64,000 bases of DNA. Source: an uncultured Paracoccaceae bacterium. GTDB taxonomy: Bacteria > Pseudomonadota > Alphaproteobacteria > Rhodobacterales > Rhodobacteraceae. Positions 8,603 to 18,632 of this stretch are shown here, piece by piece. Position numbers and translations under genes: made by a program. The notes beneath the pieces were generated by a model. It ran no database searches. It was not told the DNA's origin and was given only the letters and a program-made list of their open reading frames with translations. Position 1 is the stretch's first letter; the number at the start of each line of letters is the position of its first letter. The stretch is taken from NCBI GenBank assembly GCA_947499635.1, contig CANMPD010000007.1, positions 1 to 64,000 on the forward strand, given 5' to 3'.

Positions 8603-9484
8603 ATGACCGACACCACACAATTAGCAATCGTGAAACGTCCCCTGAGATGGGGCCGCGTTTTAGATCACCTCGTCTTAATTCTTGGGGCATTGTTTATGCT
8701 CATCCCACTGTTGATGGTGCTGCAAACAACGACGACAACGGATCTTGAGACTATCAAAAACGGGCCTGAACTTGTCATTGGAGACCAATTCGACGACAAT
8801 TTCATGTCGGCTATGTTTCAGGCTTCCGGTTTTTCGGGTGAAAACACCGGCATACAGATGCTGATAAATTCGCTTATTCTTGGGATTGGTTTTGCTTTGG
8901 GTAAGATTGCCATCGGTATGATGGCCGCCTATGCATTGGTCTATTTCCGACTGCGATTTGCCACTTTTGCGTTTTGGTTGATTTTTACGACCTTGCTTCT
9001 CCCTCTTGAGGTGCGCATCCTGCCGTCTTACGAAATCGCGCAAAAATTAGGTCTTCTGAACACTTATACTGGGTTGATTGTGCCGCTGATTGCTTCAGCT
9101 ACAGCCACATTCTTTTTTCGCCAGTTTTTCCGGTCCGTGCCCGAAGAATTGGTCGAAGCTGCGCGTATTGATGGCGCCGGTCCGGTCAAATTCTTTATCG
9201 ATATCCTTGTGCCGCTGTCCCAAACCATGATCGCTGCGATGTTTATCATTATGTTTGTGTTCGGTTGGAACCAATATCTCTGGCCGACAATGGTGACCAC
9301 CGAGGAGGGAATGTACACCCTCGTGCGCGGCATCAAGCAGCTGACCCAAGACCTGGAAGGGACAAATATCCCTAAATATGGCCGAGCCAATATGCTGGCA
9401 CTCATCGCGATCCTGCCGCCTGTGTTGGTCGTGATCTTTTTCCAAAGCTGGTTCGTCAAGGGCCTGACTGAATCCGATAAATAG
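8603..9484 (+). CDS. ugpE: Glycerol-3-phosphate ABC transporter, permease UgpE
   Basis: Second permease subunit, 293 residues, with an N-terminal helix at about 22-42 and several further membrane spans. The EAA loop reads E-A-A-R-I-D-G-A-G, then I-L-V-P-L-S-Q; after it comes the F-G-W-N-Q-Y-L-W-P segment typical of UgpE and other MalG-like permeases. A hydrophilic region of about 50 residues between the first two helices (about 45-90) fits the periplasmic loop of this subclass. It lies 11 bases after ugpA and 10 before ugpC, so the genes are evidently co-transcribed. Confidence 0.88.
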   Translation: MTDTTQLAIVKRPLRWGRVLDHLVLILGALFMLIPLLMVLQTTTTTDLETIKNGPELVIGDQFDDNFMSAMFQASGFSGENTGIQMLINSLILGIGFALGKIAIGMMAAYALVYFRLRFATFAFWLIFTTLLLPLEVRILPSYEIAQKLGLLNTYTGLIVPLIASATATFFFRQFFRSVPEELVEAARIDGAGPVKFFIDILVPLSQTMIAAMFIIMFVFGWNQYLWPTMVTTEEGMYTLVRGIKQLTQDLEGTNIPKYGRANMLALIAILPPVLVVIFFQSWFVKGLTESDK

Positions 9485-9494
9485 GACTGAAATA

Positions 9495-10535
9495 ATGGCG
9501 CAAGTATCGCTTCAAAATATTCGCAAGGTTTACCCCAATGGGTATGAGGCTGTCGTACCTACGAGCTTTGATATCAAGGATGGGGAGTTTGTCGTGTTGG
9601 TCGGGCCGTCGGGCTGCGGGAAATCTACACTGTTGCGCATGGTTGCTGGGTTGGAAGACATCTCTGAAGGCGTGTTATCTATCGGTGATCGCAACGTGAA
9701 CCATGTAGACCCTGCCGATCGCGATATCGCGATGGTGTTCCAAAACTATGCACTTTATCCGCATATGACGGTGCGTAAAAACATTGGTTACGGGCTGAAA
9801 AATCGTAAAATCGCAGCATCAGAGATCGAAGCAAAGGTTCAGGTTGCTGCCAAAATGCTGAACCTGACCGACTTTCTAGAACGCAAACCAAGCCAGCTCT
9901 CTGGTGGTCAACGTCAGCGTGTGGCCATGGGGCGCGCTGTTGTTCGTGATCCCGCATTGTTCCTATTTGACGAACCACTGTCCAATCTGGACGCCAAGTT
10001 ACGCCATCAAATGCGGATTGAGATCAAGGCGTTGCAACGCCGTCTTGGCGTCACATCAATTTATGTGACGCACGATCAAGTCGAAGCAATGACGATGGCT
10101 GATCGGATCATCGTCTTGAATGCCGGCCGCATAGAGCAGATCGGCACTCCTGCCGAGATTTATCACCGTCCCGCGTCGACTTTTGTCGCAAGCTTCATGG
10201 GGGCGCCGCCGATGAACCTGCTTAAGGCGGACTGCTCTGAAAAGCGTGTGATACTGAAGGGTAACGTTGCGGTGACCGCCAACGCCGCCGATGGTCCAAT
10301 CGTTTTAGGCATCCGTCCTGAAGATATTGAGGTCGGCGAGGCGTGTGATATCCCCTTCACGGTCGATATTGTCGAAGAACTCGGCGCGCACCGCCTGTTA
10401 CACGGCCAACTGGACGGACAGGATCTTACGATTCATGTCGGAAAGGATGTCGCGGTTTCCGCGGGCCCGATCCGGATTTCTATCAATCCAGACGCAGTTG
10501 TTCTCTTTGATGCGGAAACAGGCCTCGCGCTATGA
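9495..10535 (+). CDS. ugpC: Glycerol-3-phosphate ABC transporter, ATP-binding protein
   Basis: 346-residue ATPase. It shows Walker [10 protein letters not shown] at 37-45, a Q-loop in [10 protein letters not shown] at 81-90, the signature L-S-G-G-Q at 136-140, Walker B L-F-L-F-D-E-P at about 158-164, and a switch histidine in T-H-D-Q. A C-terminal OB-fold/TOBE domain of about 110 residues carries G-I-R-P-E-D-I, as in the MalK/UgpC group. It energises transport through UgpA/UgpE. The stop overlaps the next start (ATGA), indicating translational coupling to the downstream hydrolase. Confidence 0.9.
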   Translation: MAQVSLQNIRKVYPNGYEAVVPTSFDIKDGEFVVLVGPSGCGKSTLLRMVAGLEDISEGVLSIGDRNVNHVDPADRDIAMVFQNYALYPHMTVRKNIGYGLKNRKIAASEIEAKVQVAAKMLNLTDFLERKPSQLSGGQRQRVAMGRAVVRDPALFLFDEPLSNLDAKLRHQMRIEIKALQRRLGVTSIYVTHDQVEAMTMADRIIVLNAGRIEQIGTPAEIYHRPASTFVASFMGAPPMNLLKADCSEKRVILKGNVAVTANAADGPIVLGIRPEDIEVGEACDIPFTVDIVEELGAHRLLHGQLDGQDLTIHVGKDVAVSAGPIRISINPDAVVLFDAETGLAL

Positions 10536-11539
10536 TCACTACGCAAGTGTCTGATCTGCAACCAATCACGGATGCAGATCGTGACCGTATCTTAGCAACG
10601 CCGCGGACCGCCGACGCCCACCGCGCTTTGCTCGCTGAGATGCCAGCTATGAATGCCGTTCAGTTGGGGGGCGTCGCGTCGGGCGCCAGCTTGCCAGCTC
10701 AATTCACTATTGCGGCATGGAACGTGGAGCGCTGCCTGTTTCCCGAAGAGACAGCACTTCATCTTGCACAAGTTGCCCCACAAATTGTGCTCTTGTCAGA
10801 GGTCGACCATGGTATGGCTCGCACGGGCCAGCGCCACACCACCGAAGATATGGCGGCGCAGCTCGGTATGGCCTATGCCTTCGGAGTTGAGTTTCATGAA
10901 CTCGACCTTGGGGGTGTCACCGAACGTGCGTTTTGCAGTGATGGTTTCAACGCGTTGGGTTGGCACGGCAATGCGATTTTATCGTCGGTGCCATTTGAAC
11001 GCACTGCACTTATCCGATTGGATGACCACGGACATTGGTTCGCGAGTGACATAGGGCACGTGGACCCCGAGCAGCCGCGGCTTGGAGGGCGCATGGCAAT
11101 CGCTGGGGTTGTTGCAACACAAGGCGGGTTATTGTGTGTGGTTTCGACCCATCTAGAAAGCAATGCAGACGCGGCGCACCGACATATGCAAATGCAACGC
11201 TTGCTTGACGCAATAGACGCCTTTGCACCTGATATGCCCGTCTTGATAGGGGGGGACCTGAATACTGGAAATCATTTGCCTCCGCGTTTTGATTGGCGCG
11301 ATGACACTTTGTTTTCACTCGCCAAAGATCGTGGCTACGCATGGGATTTTACTGCGCAGGGGTATACCACCCGCCCAAGCCTTATTACTCCACACCCAGA
11401 TCGTGTGATGAAACTTGATTGGTTTGCAGGTCGTAACTTGAAAAACTTAGATAATGGCATTGTCGCGTCGACAATTGCGAATGGCAAAGCGTTATCGGAT
11501 CACGATTTTATTTGGTGCAAAGTCGAGCTTACAGAGTAA
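10532..11539 (+). CDS. Endonuclease/exonuclease/phosphatase-fold hydrolase of the ugp operon
   Basis: 335 residues with all hallmarks of the EEP metal-dependent phosphohydrolase fold: N-64 in A-A-W-N-V-E-R, E-90 in L-L-S-E-V-D, H-207 in V-S-T-H-L-E, D-242/N-244 in G-G-D-L-N, and D-323/H-324 in the C-terminal S-D-H-D. Family members cleave phosphodiesters (nucleic acid, sphingomyelin, inositol phosphates). No signal peptide is seen, so it is probably cytoplasmic. It overlaps ugpC by four bases, so it is likely to act on what the transporter imports. In many organisms a GDPD-type phosphodiesterase (UgpQ) sits here, and this protein could do the same job with a different fold. The function is inferred from context. 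Confidence 0.8.
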   Translation: MITTQVSDLQPITDADRDRILATPRTADAHRALLAEMPAMNAVQLGGVASGASLPAQFTIAAWNVERCLFPEETALHLAQVAPQIVLLSEVDHGMARTGQRHTTEDMAAQLGMAYAFGVEFHELDLGGVTERAFCSDGFNALGWHGNAILSSVPFERTALIRLDDHGHWFASDIGHVDPEQPRLGGRMAIAGVVATQGGLLCVVSTHLESNADAAHRHMQMQRLLDAIDAFAPDMPVLIGGDLNTGNHLPPRFDWRDDTLFSLAKDRGYAWDFTAQGYTTRPSLITPHPDRVMKLDWFAGRNLKNLDNGIVASTIANGKALSDHDFIWCKVELTE

Positions 11540-11648
11540 TGGCGAGGATAATGACGTTGGGCTGTCTTGGTTTCTAGAGGGCGAGACAGAAGGCCGTAAG
11601 TTTGTGGGCTCGTATAAACCTCAGAGCAGGTGACATTTTATTGTTGGT

Positions 11649-12413
11649 TCAAAATACCGGGTCAGGGTAGCGTACTTTTGCCAGATATAACCCATGGCCG
11701 GGGCAAACAGGCCCGCAAGCGGCGCGGTCGCAGGCGGCTAGTGCGTCGCGGACGTCTTCGGGGGACCAGCTGCCGGCACCGACACGCTCGAGCGTACCAA
11801 CGAAGCTGCGCACTTGGTTATGAAGAAAACTGCGCGCGCGGACGTGGAAATGCACTTCAGGCCCTGAGAGCCCCATGACGCGTTCCACGCGCAACTCATC
11901 CAACGTTTTCACCGGACTTTGTGCCTGACAAATCGATGAGCGGAATGTGGTAAAATCATGTAGGCCCAGCATGTAATTCGCCGCTTCCTGCATAGCGTCC
12001 ACATCCAGATCGTGCCCAATTTGCCAAACTTGGCCCACGTCATGAGTGGCAGGTGCACGTCGCATCAGGATACGAAACAGATATTGGCGCTCTATTGCGG
12101 AAAAGCGGGCATGCCATTCATCATCCACCACAGCAGCATCGACAATCGCGACGGGTAGAGGTTTGAGATGGTAGTTCAGCGCGCCGCTTAACTTGAATGG
12201 ATTCCAGTCTTTTTCAAGATCACAATGGGCCACTTGCCCCAAGCCATGTACGCCCGTATCGGTTCGTCCGGCTGCGGCAATCGTATGAGGGCCTGGTTCC
12301 AATTTCGCCAAGGCACTCTCAATCGCGCCCTGAACCGAGGGTTGGTCTTTTTGCCGTTGCCAGCCGGCAAAGGGTTTTCCGTTATATTCTACTTTGAGTG
12401 CGATACGTGGCAT
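11649..12413 (-). CDS. truA: tRNA pseudouridine(38-40) synthase
   Basis: 254 residues with the TruA-specific catalytic block [10 protein letters not shown], whose aspartate (Asp-52) makes the covalent attack on uridine. A second conserved block, [11 protein letters not shown], lies near the C-terminus. The enzyme isomerises uridines 38-40 in the anticodon arm of many tRNAs in the cytoplasm. It is transcribed alone, divergent from ycjX, with about 110 bases between the two starts. The C-terminal end is close to the tail of the EEP hydrolase gene, which converges on it. Confidence 0.93.
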   Translation of the reverse strand: MPRIALKVEYNGKPFAGWQRQKDQPSVQGAIESALAKLEPGPHTIAAAGRTDTGVHGLGQVAHCDLEKDWNPFKLSGALNYHLKPLPVAIVDAAVVDDEWHARFSAIERQYLFRILMRRAPATHDVGQVWQIGHDLDVDAMQEAANYMLGLHDFTTFRSSICQAQSPVKTLDELRVERVMGLSGPEVHFHVRARSFLHNQVRSFVGTLERVGAGSWSPEDVRDALAACDRAACGPVCPGHGLYLAKVRYPDPVF

Positions 12414-12524
12414 GGCCGCGACCTAACGTGCATCGGCTGTTATGACAAGGGTCTAGACTGGAAAGCCGCACAAGGACCGCTTATGTTGGGCTGGGCATGC
12501 ATCATGAGGGGCGGGCGGTACTAC

Positions 12525-13949
12525 ATGAAAATTGCAACAGATCTGATCGGCACGTTGGCAGATGACGTCTTGCGCAGCGCGGATGCCTTGGGTGAAACCC
12601 TGACCAGCCCGTTTTCCGAGGCGCGACTGCGGCTGGGTGTGACGGGTTTGGCGCGTGCGGGTAAGACGGTGTTTATCACCTCTTTGGTGGCCAATTTGAT
12701 GGATCGTGGCCGAATGTCGCAACTCAAGGGGGTGCAAGATGGGCATATCGAAGCCGCTTTTCTACAACCTCAGCCTGACGATACAGTGCCGCGTTTTGAG
12801 TTCGAAAACCATCTTGCCACGATGACAGGCGCACGACCTCATTGGCCAGAAAGCACCCGCGCAGTGTCTGAACTGCGCCTCAGTCTCAAAATTCGGTCAC
12901 GTGGTTTGCTGTCCCTGGCCGGGTCACGCGTTTTGCATTTGGATATCATTGATTATCCTGGGGAGTGGCTGCTGGATTTGGCGCTTTTAGACAAAAGCTA
13001 TGAGGTTTGGTCTGCAGAGGTTTTAAAACGCATCGCGATGCGTGTTGAGGCGCGCCCTTTTGTTGATGCAGTGAAATCCGTCCAAGGCAGCGCGGCGCAC
13101 GATGAGCCCTTAGCGCAAGCACTTGCCGAAAATTTCGCATCTTATCTGAATGCGGCACGTGCTGCGGGATATTATGATTGTACGCCAGGGCGTTTTTTGC
13201 TGCCTGGGGATTTGGCGGGATCGCCTGTTTTGACCTTTGCACCTTTACCAGCCACTGAGGCGCCACGGGGCAGTTTGGCAAGAGAAATGGCGCGGCGTTT
13301 TGAGGCCTATAAGGCGCGTGTCGTGCGTCCGTTTTTTCACGATCATTTCGCGCGTATCGACCGGCAGGTGGTTTTGGTGGATGTTCTCTCCGCTTTGCAC
13401 GCTGGCCCTGCTGCACTAGAAGATTTACGCCGAGGTATGGCGGATATCTTAAGTGCGTTTCGTCCGGGGCGGAACGGAGTCTTGACCCAAATACTACGTG
13501 GGAAACGAGTTGAGAAAATTTTATTTGCCGCGACCAAGGCGGATCATCTGCATCATCAACAGCATGCACAATTGACCGCACTGATCGAGGGACTGACACG
13601 GGATGCACGAGATCGCGCCCAATTCGCGGGTGCACAAACATCGGCCTTGTCGCTGGCGTCGCTTCGGGCAACGACCGAAGAATTGCGCGCGCACAATGGT
13701 GCCGATTTGCCGTGTGTTCGCGGATTTCTTGCGGCGACGGGGCGCGCGGCGGCGTTTTATCCGGGTAAACTCCCACAGGACCCGTCACAGGTGTTTGCTG
13801 CTGCGCGCAATGGCACCACAGCGTGGTTGGATGGGGAGTATCAGTCTATGGCGTTTGCGCCTCAACCTTCGACATTGCGTACGGGGGACGGACCTCCGCA
13901 CATTAGAATGGACCGCGCGGCCCAATTTTTGATCGGCGATAAGATATGA
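12525..13949 (+). CDS. ycjX: YcjX-family P-loop GTPase-like protein
   Basis: 474 residues from the ATG at 12525. The longer frame back to 12225 overlaps truA and is not credible; an alternative ATG lies at 12504. The N-terminus has a P-loop, G-V-T-G-L-A-R-A-G-K-T at 38-48, followed by family features such as D-I-I-D-Y-P-G-E-W-L (a G3-like D-x-x-G) and a later A-A-T-K-A-D-H guanine-recognition-like motif. The family resembles dynamin/Ras-like NTPases and is usually paired with the DUF697 membrane protein YcjF, whose homologue lies two genes on. In enterobacteria the pair belongs to the stress-linked psp/ycj neighbourhood. The exact role is unknown. The stop overlaps the GNAT start (ATGA). Confidence 0.85.
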   Translation: MKIATDLIGTLADDVLRSADALGETLTSPFSEARLRLGVTGLARAGKTVFITSLVANLMDRGRMSQLKGVQDGHIEAAFLQPQPDDTVPRFEFENHLATMTGARPHWPESTRAVSELRLSLKIRSRGLLSLAGSRVLHLDIIDYPGEWLLDLALLDKSYEVWSAEVLKRIAMRVEARPFVDAVKSVQGSAAHDEPLAQALAENFASYLNAARAAGYYDCTPGRFLLPGDLAGSPVLTFAPLPATEAPRGSLAREMARRFEAYKARVVRPFFHDHFARIDRQVVLVDVLSALHAGPAALEDLRRGMADILSAFRPGRNGVLTQILRGKRVEKILFAATKADHLHHQQHAQLTALIEGLTRDARDRAQFAGAQTSALSLASLRATTEELRAHNGADLPCVRGFLAATGRAAAFYPGKLPQDPSQVFAAARNGTTAWLDGEYQSMAFAPQPSTLRTGDGPPHIRMDRAAQFLIGDKI

Positions 13950-14431
13950 CGCTGCGAGTTGCACACCCGTTGGACGCCTCGAAGATCGGAGGGATCTTGT
14001 TTCAGTTTGAACGAACAACGGATTGGATGCCCAAACAGCACTCGCACGCCGAGATGATTGGGTATGGTGATCGTTTGATCGCGCGAGGTTGGGTGCAGGT
14101 TGTTGAACGCAAAGGGGCGGTTGTCGGCTTTGTTGCCCGTGATGGGGCTGAGGTCTGTGCCTTGTATGTTGATCAAGACTGGCGCGGATACGGAATTGGA
14201 ACCGAATTGTTACAAGATGCACAGGCCCGGCAAAAGCGGTTGTGGTTACGAACACCGCAAAGAAATGAGGCAGCACGCCGATTTTATGAACGGTTTGGTT
14301 TTTATGAATTCAGGCGCACGGACGGGCAGGGCACGGACGAGGGGATGCCGGATGCGTATTTGCAATGGCAGGCCCCGAGCTTGACCGAAAAAGAGGTGAG
14401 AGAGCATGAGCTACAAGCCAGTTGTATTTGA
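13946..14431 (+). CDS. GNAT-family N-acetyltransferase
   Basis: 161-residue acetyltransferase of the GNAT fold. The acetyl-CoA pyrophosphate loop reads R-G-Y-G-I-G at 80-85, preceded by A-L-Y-V-D (strand beta-4), and a C-terminal A-A-R-R-F-Y-E-R-F-G-F motif follows. The substrate is unknown. Its start overlaps ycjX by four bases and its end overlaps the DUF697 gene by 26, so all three are translated from one message. The tight nesting between two functionally paired genes suggests a shared task rather than chance. Confidence 0.85.
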   Translation: MTLRVAHPLDASKIGGILFQFERTTDWMPKQHSHAEMIGYGDRLIARGWVQVVERKGAVVGFVARDGAEVCALYVDQDWRGYGIGTELLQDAQARQKRLWLRTPQRNEAARRFYERFGFYEFRRTDGQGTDEGMPDAYLQWQAPSLTEKEVREHELQASCI

Positions 14432-15380
14432 TCTTGAGGCCGCAGATGATGCGGATGTGCCATCGGTTGCAGACGCCCCGCCAATACGTGATGACGATGC
14501 GGAACAAGACGTCTTGACTGTTGACTTGTCCCCAACGCGGCGCTCTATCGGTGCGATTTTTTGGTCTTTAAGTCTGGCGGTGCTCGCCGCTGCGCTGTCT
14601 TTGGCGGCTTGGGATTTTGCGACGTCCTTGATCCTGCGTATTCCGGTCTTGGGGTGGATGGTCTCGGCAGTCTTGGTGGTGCTGGTGGTTCTCTCTTTTG
14701 GGTTTGTGCTGAGAGAATTGGCGGCGCTGTCACGTCTGCGCCGTGTGGATGACATACGCCATGCGGCGGGAGCTGCACGGGGAGAGCTGACCCTCGCACG
14801 TGATGTTGTAATGGATTTGCGTCAATTTTATAAGGGGCGACCAGAGCTGACGGGCCCGCGCACGCAAGTTTTGCAAGCGCTGCCGGATATTTTGGATGCG
14901 GATGCGACACTGGATTTTGCTGAGGTAACATTACTGTCTGCGCTGGATTTACGTGCCTGTCATGAGGTTGAGGCCGCTGCAAGACAGGTGGCGGTGGTTA
15001 CGGCTCTTGTGCCACTTGCGATGGCGGATGTCGTCACAGCCCTGCTGGCAAGCACCCGCATGATCCGCCGCATTGGTGAAATTTACGGAGGGCGGTCGGG
15101 TTTATTGAGCTCTTGGCGGCTGGCACGTGCTGTATTGGCACATTTGGTTGCGACCGGTGCGGTGGCTATAGGGGATGACCTTCTGGAAAGTGCGCTTGGT
15201 GGGTCCGTGCTGTCCAAACTTTCACGCCGTTTTGGCGAGGGATTGGTGAACGGAGCTTTGACAGCCCGTGTCGGGGTTGCCGCAATGGAAGTGTGCCGCC
15301 CAATGCCGTTTTCTGCGCATACGCGCCCCTCAACGCGCAAGATGGTGAAACAGGCTTTGTCGGGTGTGTTCAAGCGATGA
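14406..15380 (+). CDS. YcjF/DUF697-type inner-membrane protein
   Basis: 324 residues: an acidic N-terminal tail of about 50 residues, two closely spaced hydrophobic helices at about 60-105, and a long soluble C-terminal domain with the T-A-L-V-P-L-A-M-A-D and G-R-V-G-V-A-A-M-E-like segments of the TIGR01620/DUF697 family. It is the usual partner of YcjX and probably anchors it at the membrane. The start ATG lies 26 bases inside the GNAT gene; a GAGAG stretch just before it can serve as ribosome-binding site. Confidence 0.8.
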   Translation: MSYKPVVFDLEAADDADVPSVADAPPIRDDDAEQDVLTVDLSPTRRSIGAIFWSLSLAVLAAALSLAAWDFATSLILRIPVLGWMVSAVLVVLVVLSFGFVLRELAALSRLRRVDDIRHAAGAARGELTLARDVVMDLRQFYKGRPELTGPRTQVLQALPDILDADATLDFAEVTLLSALDLRACHEVEAAARQVAVVTALVPLAMADVVTALLASTRMIRRIGEIYGGRSGLLSSWRLARAVLAHLVATGAVAIGDDLLESALGGSVLSKLSRRFGEGLVNGALTARVGVAAMEVCRPMPFSAHTRPSTRKMVKQALSGVFKR

Positions 15381-15564
15381 GGGCGGTTTCAGATTTGTGC
15401 GCACTCGGGACGGTAGTTTGATACTTTACCCCAGCTATTGTAATGCCTATAACGCCTTTTATGATGCGACCTGCGACACATTACGTGGCCAAAACCGCGG
15501 CTCTTATTATTCGAATTATAACCCCGGCGCTCTGATAGACGAGACGCCGGGCAAAGGTGCTTGA
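15364..15564 (+). other. Small GTG-initiated reading frame before ileS, doubtful
   Basis: A 66-codon frame that begins at a GTG inside the last codons of the DUF697 gene and ends 58 bases before ileS. The product is rich in Tyr, Asn and Cys (Y-C-N-A-Y-N-A-F-Y-D). There is no Shine-Dalgarno suited to it and I recognise no family. It may be a real coupled peptide or just open leader sequence of ileS. Confidence 0.25.
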
Positions 15565-15622
15565 GGCTTCGCACCGATCCGAATATTCCCATTTTGAACA
15601 GATTTCCATGAGGACGCCACCC

Positions 15623-18550
15623 ATGTGCGCCGACACTACGCAAGATACTCCTGACTACAAAGATACGCTGAACCTGCCCAAAACTGATTTTCCCATGCGC
15701 GCAGGCCTGCCCAAGCGCGAGCCAGCCTGGCTGGAGCGTTGGGCAAAAATGGGGGTCTATGACCGCCTACGTGAAAAGCAGGGCCGCAAGCCATTTACGC
15801 TGCATGATGGACCGCCCTATGCCAACGGGCATTTGCACATTGGTCATGCGTTGAACAAAACAATCAAAGATATGATCGTGCGCAGTCACCAGATGATGGG
15901 CTTTGATGCGCGCTATGTGCCGGGGTGGGATTGTCACGGTCTGCCGATTGAATGGAAGATCGAAGAGCAGTATCGTAAAAAAGGTAAGAACAAAGACGCT
16001 GTCCCAGTGGTGGAGTTCCGTCAGGAATGTCGTGCCTTTGCTGACAAATGGGTTGATATCCAGCGCGAAGAATTTAAACGCCTCGGCATCACAGGCAATT
16101 GGGCCGATCCTTATTTGACCATGAACTATCACGCCGAGGCCGTGATCGCAGATGAGTTCATGAAGTTCCTGATGAACGGGACGTTGTATCAAGGGTCAAA
16201 ACCCGTGATGTGGTCGCCGGTTGAAAAAACCGCGCTGGCCGAAGCCGAGGTCGAGTATCACGACAAAGAAAGCTTTACGATTTTTGTGAAGTTTAAGATG
16301 GTAGAACCTGCAGAGCATAAATTGGCAGGCGCCTATGTGGTGATCTGGACGACGACACCTTGGACCATGCCATCCAACAAGGCAGTCGTTTATGGTGAAG
16401 ACATCGCCTATGGTCTTTATGAGGTCACCGGCACGCCTGACGAAAGCTGGGCAAATGTTGGTGATAAATTTGTGCTTGCGGATAATCTTGCAGCCGATGT
16501 GATGAAACGTGCACGTCTTGAGGACGACATGTGGACACGTGTGGGCGATGTGCCGGTTGCCGATTTGCAAGGCGTGGGGCTGAGCCACCCGTTGGCAGGC
16601 GTCGAAGGCAGCAATGGTGAGTGGGACGACATTCGCGATTTTCGCGCGGCCCCATTTGTGACCGACACCGAAGGCACGGGTTTCGTCCACTGTGCCCCAA
16701 GCCACGGTATGGAAGAATTCGAATTCTACCGTGATCTGGGCATGTTGGAACAGATGATCACCTATAATGTCATGGATGATGGTGGTTTCCGTAAGGACCT
16801 GCCGTTCTTTGGTGGCAAATATATCCTCAACCGTAAGGGCGGCGAGGGTGACGCAAACAAAGCCGTGATCGACAAATTCGTCGAAGTTGGTGGCCTGCTG
16901 GCGCGTGGCAAGATCAAACACAGCTATCCGCACAGCTGGCGCTCTAAGGCGCCGATCATCTATCGCAACACGCCGCAGTGGTTTGCTGGTGTGGATCGCA
17001 AGCTGGATGACGGCATGGGCGAGATGGGCGATACCATTCGCGAACGTGCGCTGCGCTCGATTGATGAGCTGGTTACGTGGCATCCGCAAACCGGCCGTAA
17101 CCGTCTGCATTCAATGATCGAAGCCCGTCCTGATTGGGTGTTGTCGCGTCAACGCGCTTGGGGCGTGCCGCTGACATGCTTTACCAAGAAAGACACTTTG
17201 CCGACCGACCCGGATTTCCTGCTGAAAAATGACGAAGTCAACGCGCGTATCGTAGCTGCCTTTGAAGAAAAAAGCGCTGATGTCTGGTACGAAGACGGCT
17301 TTAAAGCGCAGATGCTGGACGGGATTGTAAACCCTGATGACTATGATCAGGTGTTTGACGTGTTGGACGTATGGTTCGATTCTGGTTCGACCCATGCGTT
17401 CGTACTGCGTGACCGTGAAGATGGCGCCGCGGATGGTATTGCAGACGTCTATATGGAGGGCACGGACCAACACCGTGGCTGGTTCCACTCATCTTTGTTG
17501 CAGGCTTGTGGCACCAAAGGCCGTGCGCCTTATCGCAATGTCGTGACGCATGGGTTTACGCTGGACGCTAAGGGTATGAAAATGTCCAAATCCTTGGGCA
17601 ACACAATCGTACCCGAGGAAGTGATCAAGCAATACGGTGCGGATATCTTGCGCTTGTGGGTCGCACAGGCGGATTATACTGCGGATCAACGTATCGGCCC
17701 TGAAATCCTGAAAGGTACCGCAGACAGCTATCGCCGTTTGCGCAATACTATGCGCTTTATGCTGGGGTCATTGGCTGGTTTCGACGAAGATCAGCGCGTC
17801 GCTCCTGCTGATATGCCTGAGCTGGAGCAATGGGTGCTGCACCGTTTGGCCGAGCTGGATACGCAGGTGCGAGAAGGCTATAAGTCATACGATTTCAACA
17901 CCGTATGGCAAGCGATCTTTACTTTTGCGACGGTTGATCTGTCAGCCTTCTATTTTGATATTCGTAAGGACGCGCTTTACTGTGATGGTGACACCTTGAA
18001 TGCACGTGCTGCGCGCAGTGTGTTGGATATTCTGTTCCATCGCCTGACAACATGGCTTGCGCCAATGTTGGTCTTTACGATGGAAGAAGTCTGGCTGGAA
18101 CGCTTCCCTGGCGATGACAGCTCGGTCCATTTGGTGGATATGCCGGATACTCCAACGGACTGGTTGAATGGTGAACTGGCTGCGAAATGGTCTGCCATTC
18201 GTCAGGCACGCCGTGCGGTGACCGCGGCGCTGGAAATCCAAAGAACAGACAAAGTGATTGGCGCTTCGCTGGAAGCAGCCCCTGTGGTTCATGTGGCGGA
18301 TGCTGCGGTGCGTGATGTATTGGGGTCGGTTGATTTTGCCGATATCTGTATCACTTCTGCCGTAACATTAAGCGCCGACACTGCACCGGTAGATGCCTTT
18401 ACTTTGCCTGAAGTTGAGGGCGTCGCAGTTGTCTTTGCTAAGGCTGATGGCGAGAAATGTCAGCGTTGTTGGAAAATCTTGCCTGACGTTGGTCAGCATG
18501 CCCATGTTGCAGGTGTCTGTGGTCGCTGTGCGGATGCACTGGCTGGCTAA
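15623..18550 (+). CDS. ileS: Isoleucyl-tRNA synthetase
   Basis: 975 residues from the ATG at 15623, with GAGG about 10 bases upstream; in-frame ATG 15608 is an alternative. Class I synthetase with the HIGH motif at 72-75 (N-G-H-L-H-I-G-H) and KMSKS at 653-657, an editing (CP1) domain containing T-T-T-P-W-T, and a C-terminal zinc finger K-C-Q-R-C-W...C-G-R-C-A. It attaches isoleucine to tRNA-Ile and clears misactivated valine. It is probably transcribed with the ycjX cluster or from the short upstream gap. A strong hairpin follows the stop. Confidence 0.95.
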   Translation: MCADTTQDTPDYKDTLNLPKTDFPMRAGLPKREPAWLERWAKMGVYDRLREKQGRKPFTLHDGPPYANGHLHIGHALNKTIKDMIVRSHQMMGFDARYVPGWDCHGLPIEWKIEEQYRKKGKNKDAVPVVEFRQECRAFADKWVDIQREEFKRLGITGNWADPYLTMNYHAEAVIADEFMKFLMNGTLYQGSKPVMWSPVEKTALAEAEVEYHDKESFTIFVKFKMVEPAEHKLAGAYVVIWTTTPWTMPSNKAVVYGEDIAYGLYEVTGTPDESWANVGDKFVLADNLAADVMKRARLEDDMWTRVGDVPVADLQGVGLSHPLAGVEGSNGEWDDIRDFRAAPFVTDTEGTGFVHCAPSHGMEEFEFYRDLGMLEQMITYNVMDDGGFRKDLPFFGGKYILNRKGGEGDANKAVIDKFVEVGGLLARGKIKHSYPHSWRSKAPIIYRNTPQWFAGVDRKLDDGMGEMGDTIRERALRSIDELVTWHPQTGRNRLHSMIEARPDWVLSRQRAWGVPLTCFTKKDTLPTDPDFLLKNDEVNARIVAAFEEKSADVWYEDGFKAQMLDGIVNPDDYDQVFDVLDVWFDSGSTHAFVLRDREDGAADGIADVYMEGTDQHRGWFHSSLLQACGTKGRAPYRNVVTHGFTLDAKGMKMSKSLGNTIVPEEVIKQYGADILRLWVAQADYTADQRIGPEILKGTADSYRRLRNTMRFMLGSLAGFDEDQRVAPADMPELEQWVLHRLAELDTQVREGYKSYDFNTVWQAIFTFATVDLSAFYFDIRKDALYCDGDTLNARAARSVLDILFHRLTTWLAPMLVFTMEEVWLERFPGDDSSVHLVDMPDTPTDWLNGELAAKWSAIRQARRAVTAALEIQRTDKVIGASLEAAPVVHVADAAVRDVLGSVDFADICITSAVTLSADTAPVDAFTLPEVEGVAVVFAKADGEKCQRCWKILPDVGQHAHVAGVCGRCADALAG

Positions 18551-18560
18551 AGCTCAAAAA

Positions 18561-18598
18561 CATCAACCCGGGCAAGGATATGCCCGGGTTGATGTTTC
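18561..18598 (+). terminator. Terminator-like hairpin after ileS
   Basis: CATCAACCCGGGCA (18561-18574) pairs perfectly over 14 bases with 18581-18594, with a 6-base loop and only TTT behind it. It lies 11 bases after the ileS stop. The opposing gene ends at 18633, so it may serve both directions. Confidence 0.8.
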
Positions 18599-18632
18599 GC
18601 AAATATGAGAGCTACGGTATTCGACTGGAATG

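Noticed and set aside
12225-12524. Long upstream extension of the ycjX frame
   Set aside because: It runs through truA on the opposite strand and lacks a start site; ATG 12525 gives the usual family length.
12946-13788. 280-residue minus-strand open frame opposite ycjX
   Set aside because: It lies fully inside ycjX, is unusually rich in Arg, Pro and His as shadow frames of GC-rich genes are, and resembles no family.
15364-15622. T-box or attenuator controlling ileS
   Set aside because: No T-box consensus, specifier hairpin or terminator is visible, and T-boxes are not expected in alphaproteobacteria.
16196-17110. 304-residue minus-strand open frame opposite ileS
   Set aside because: Antisense shadow of a highly conserved gene; composition is not protein-like.
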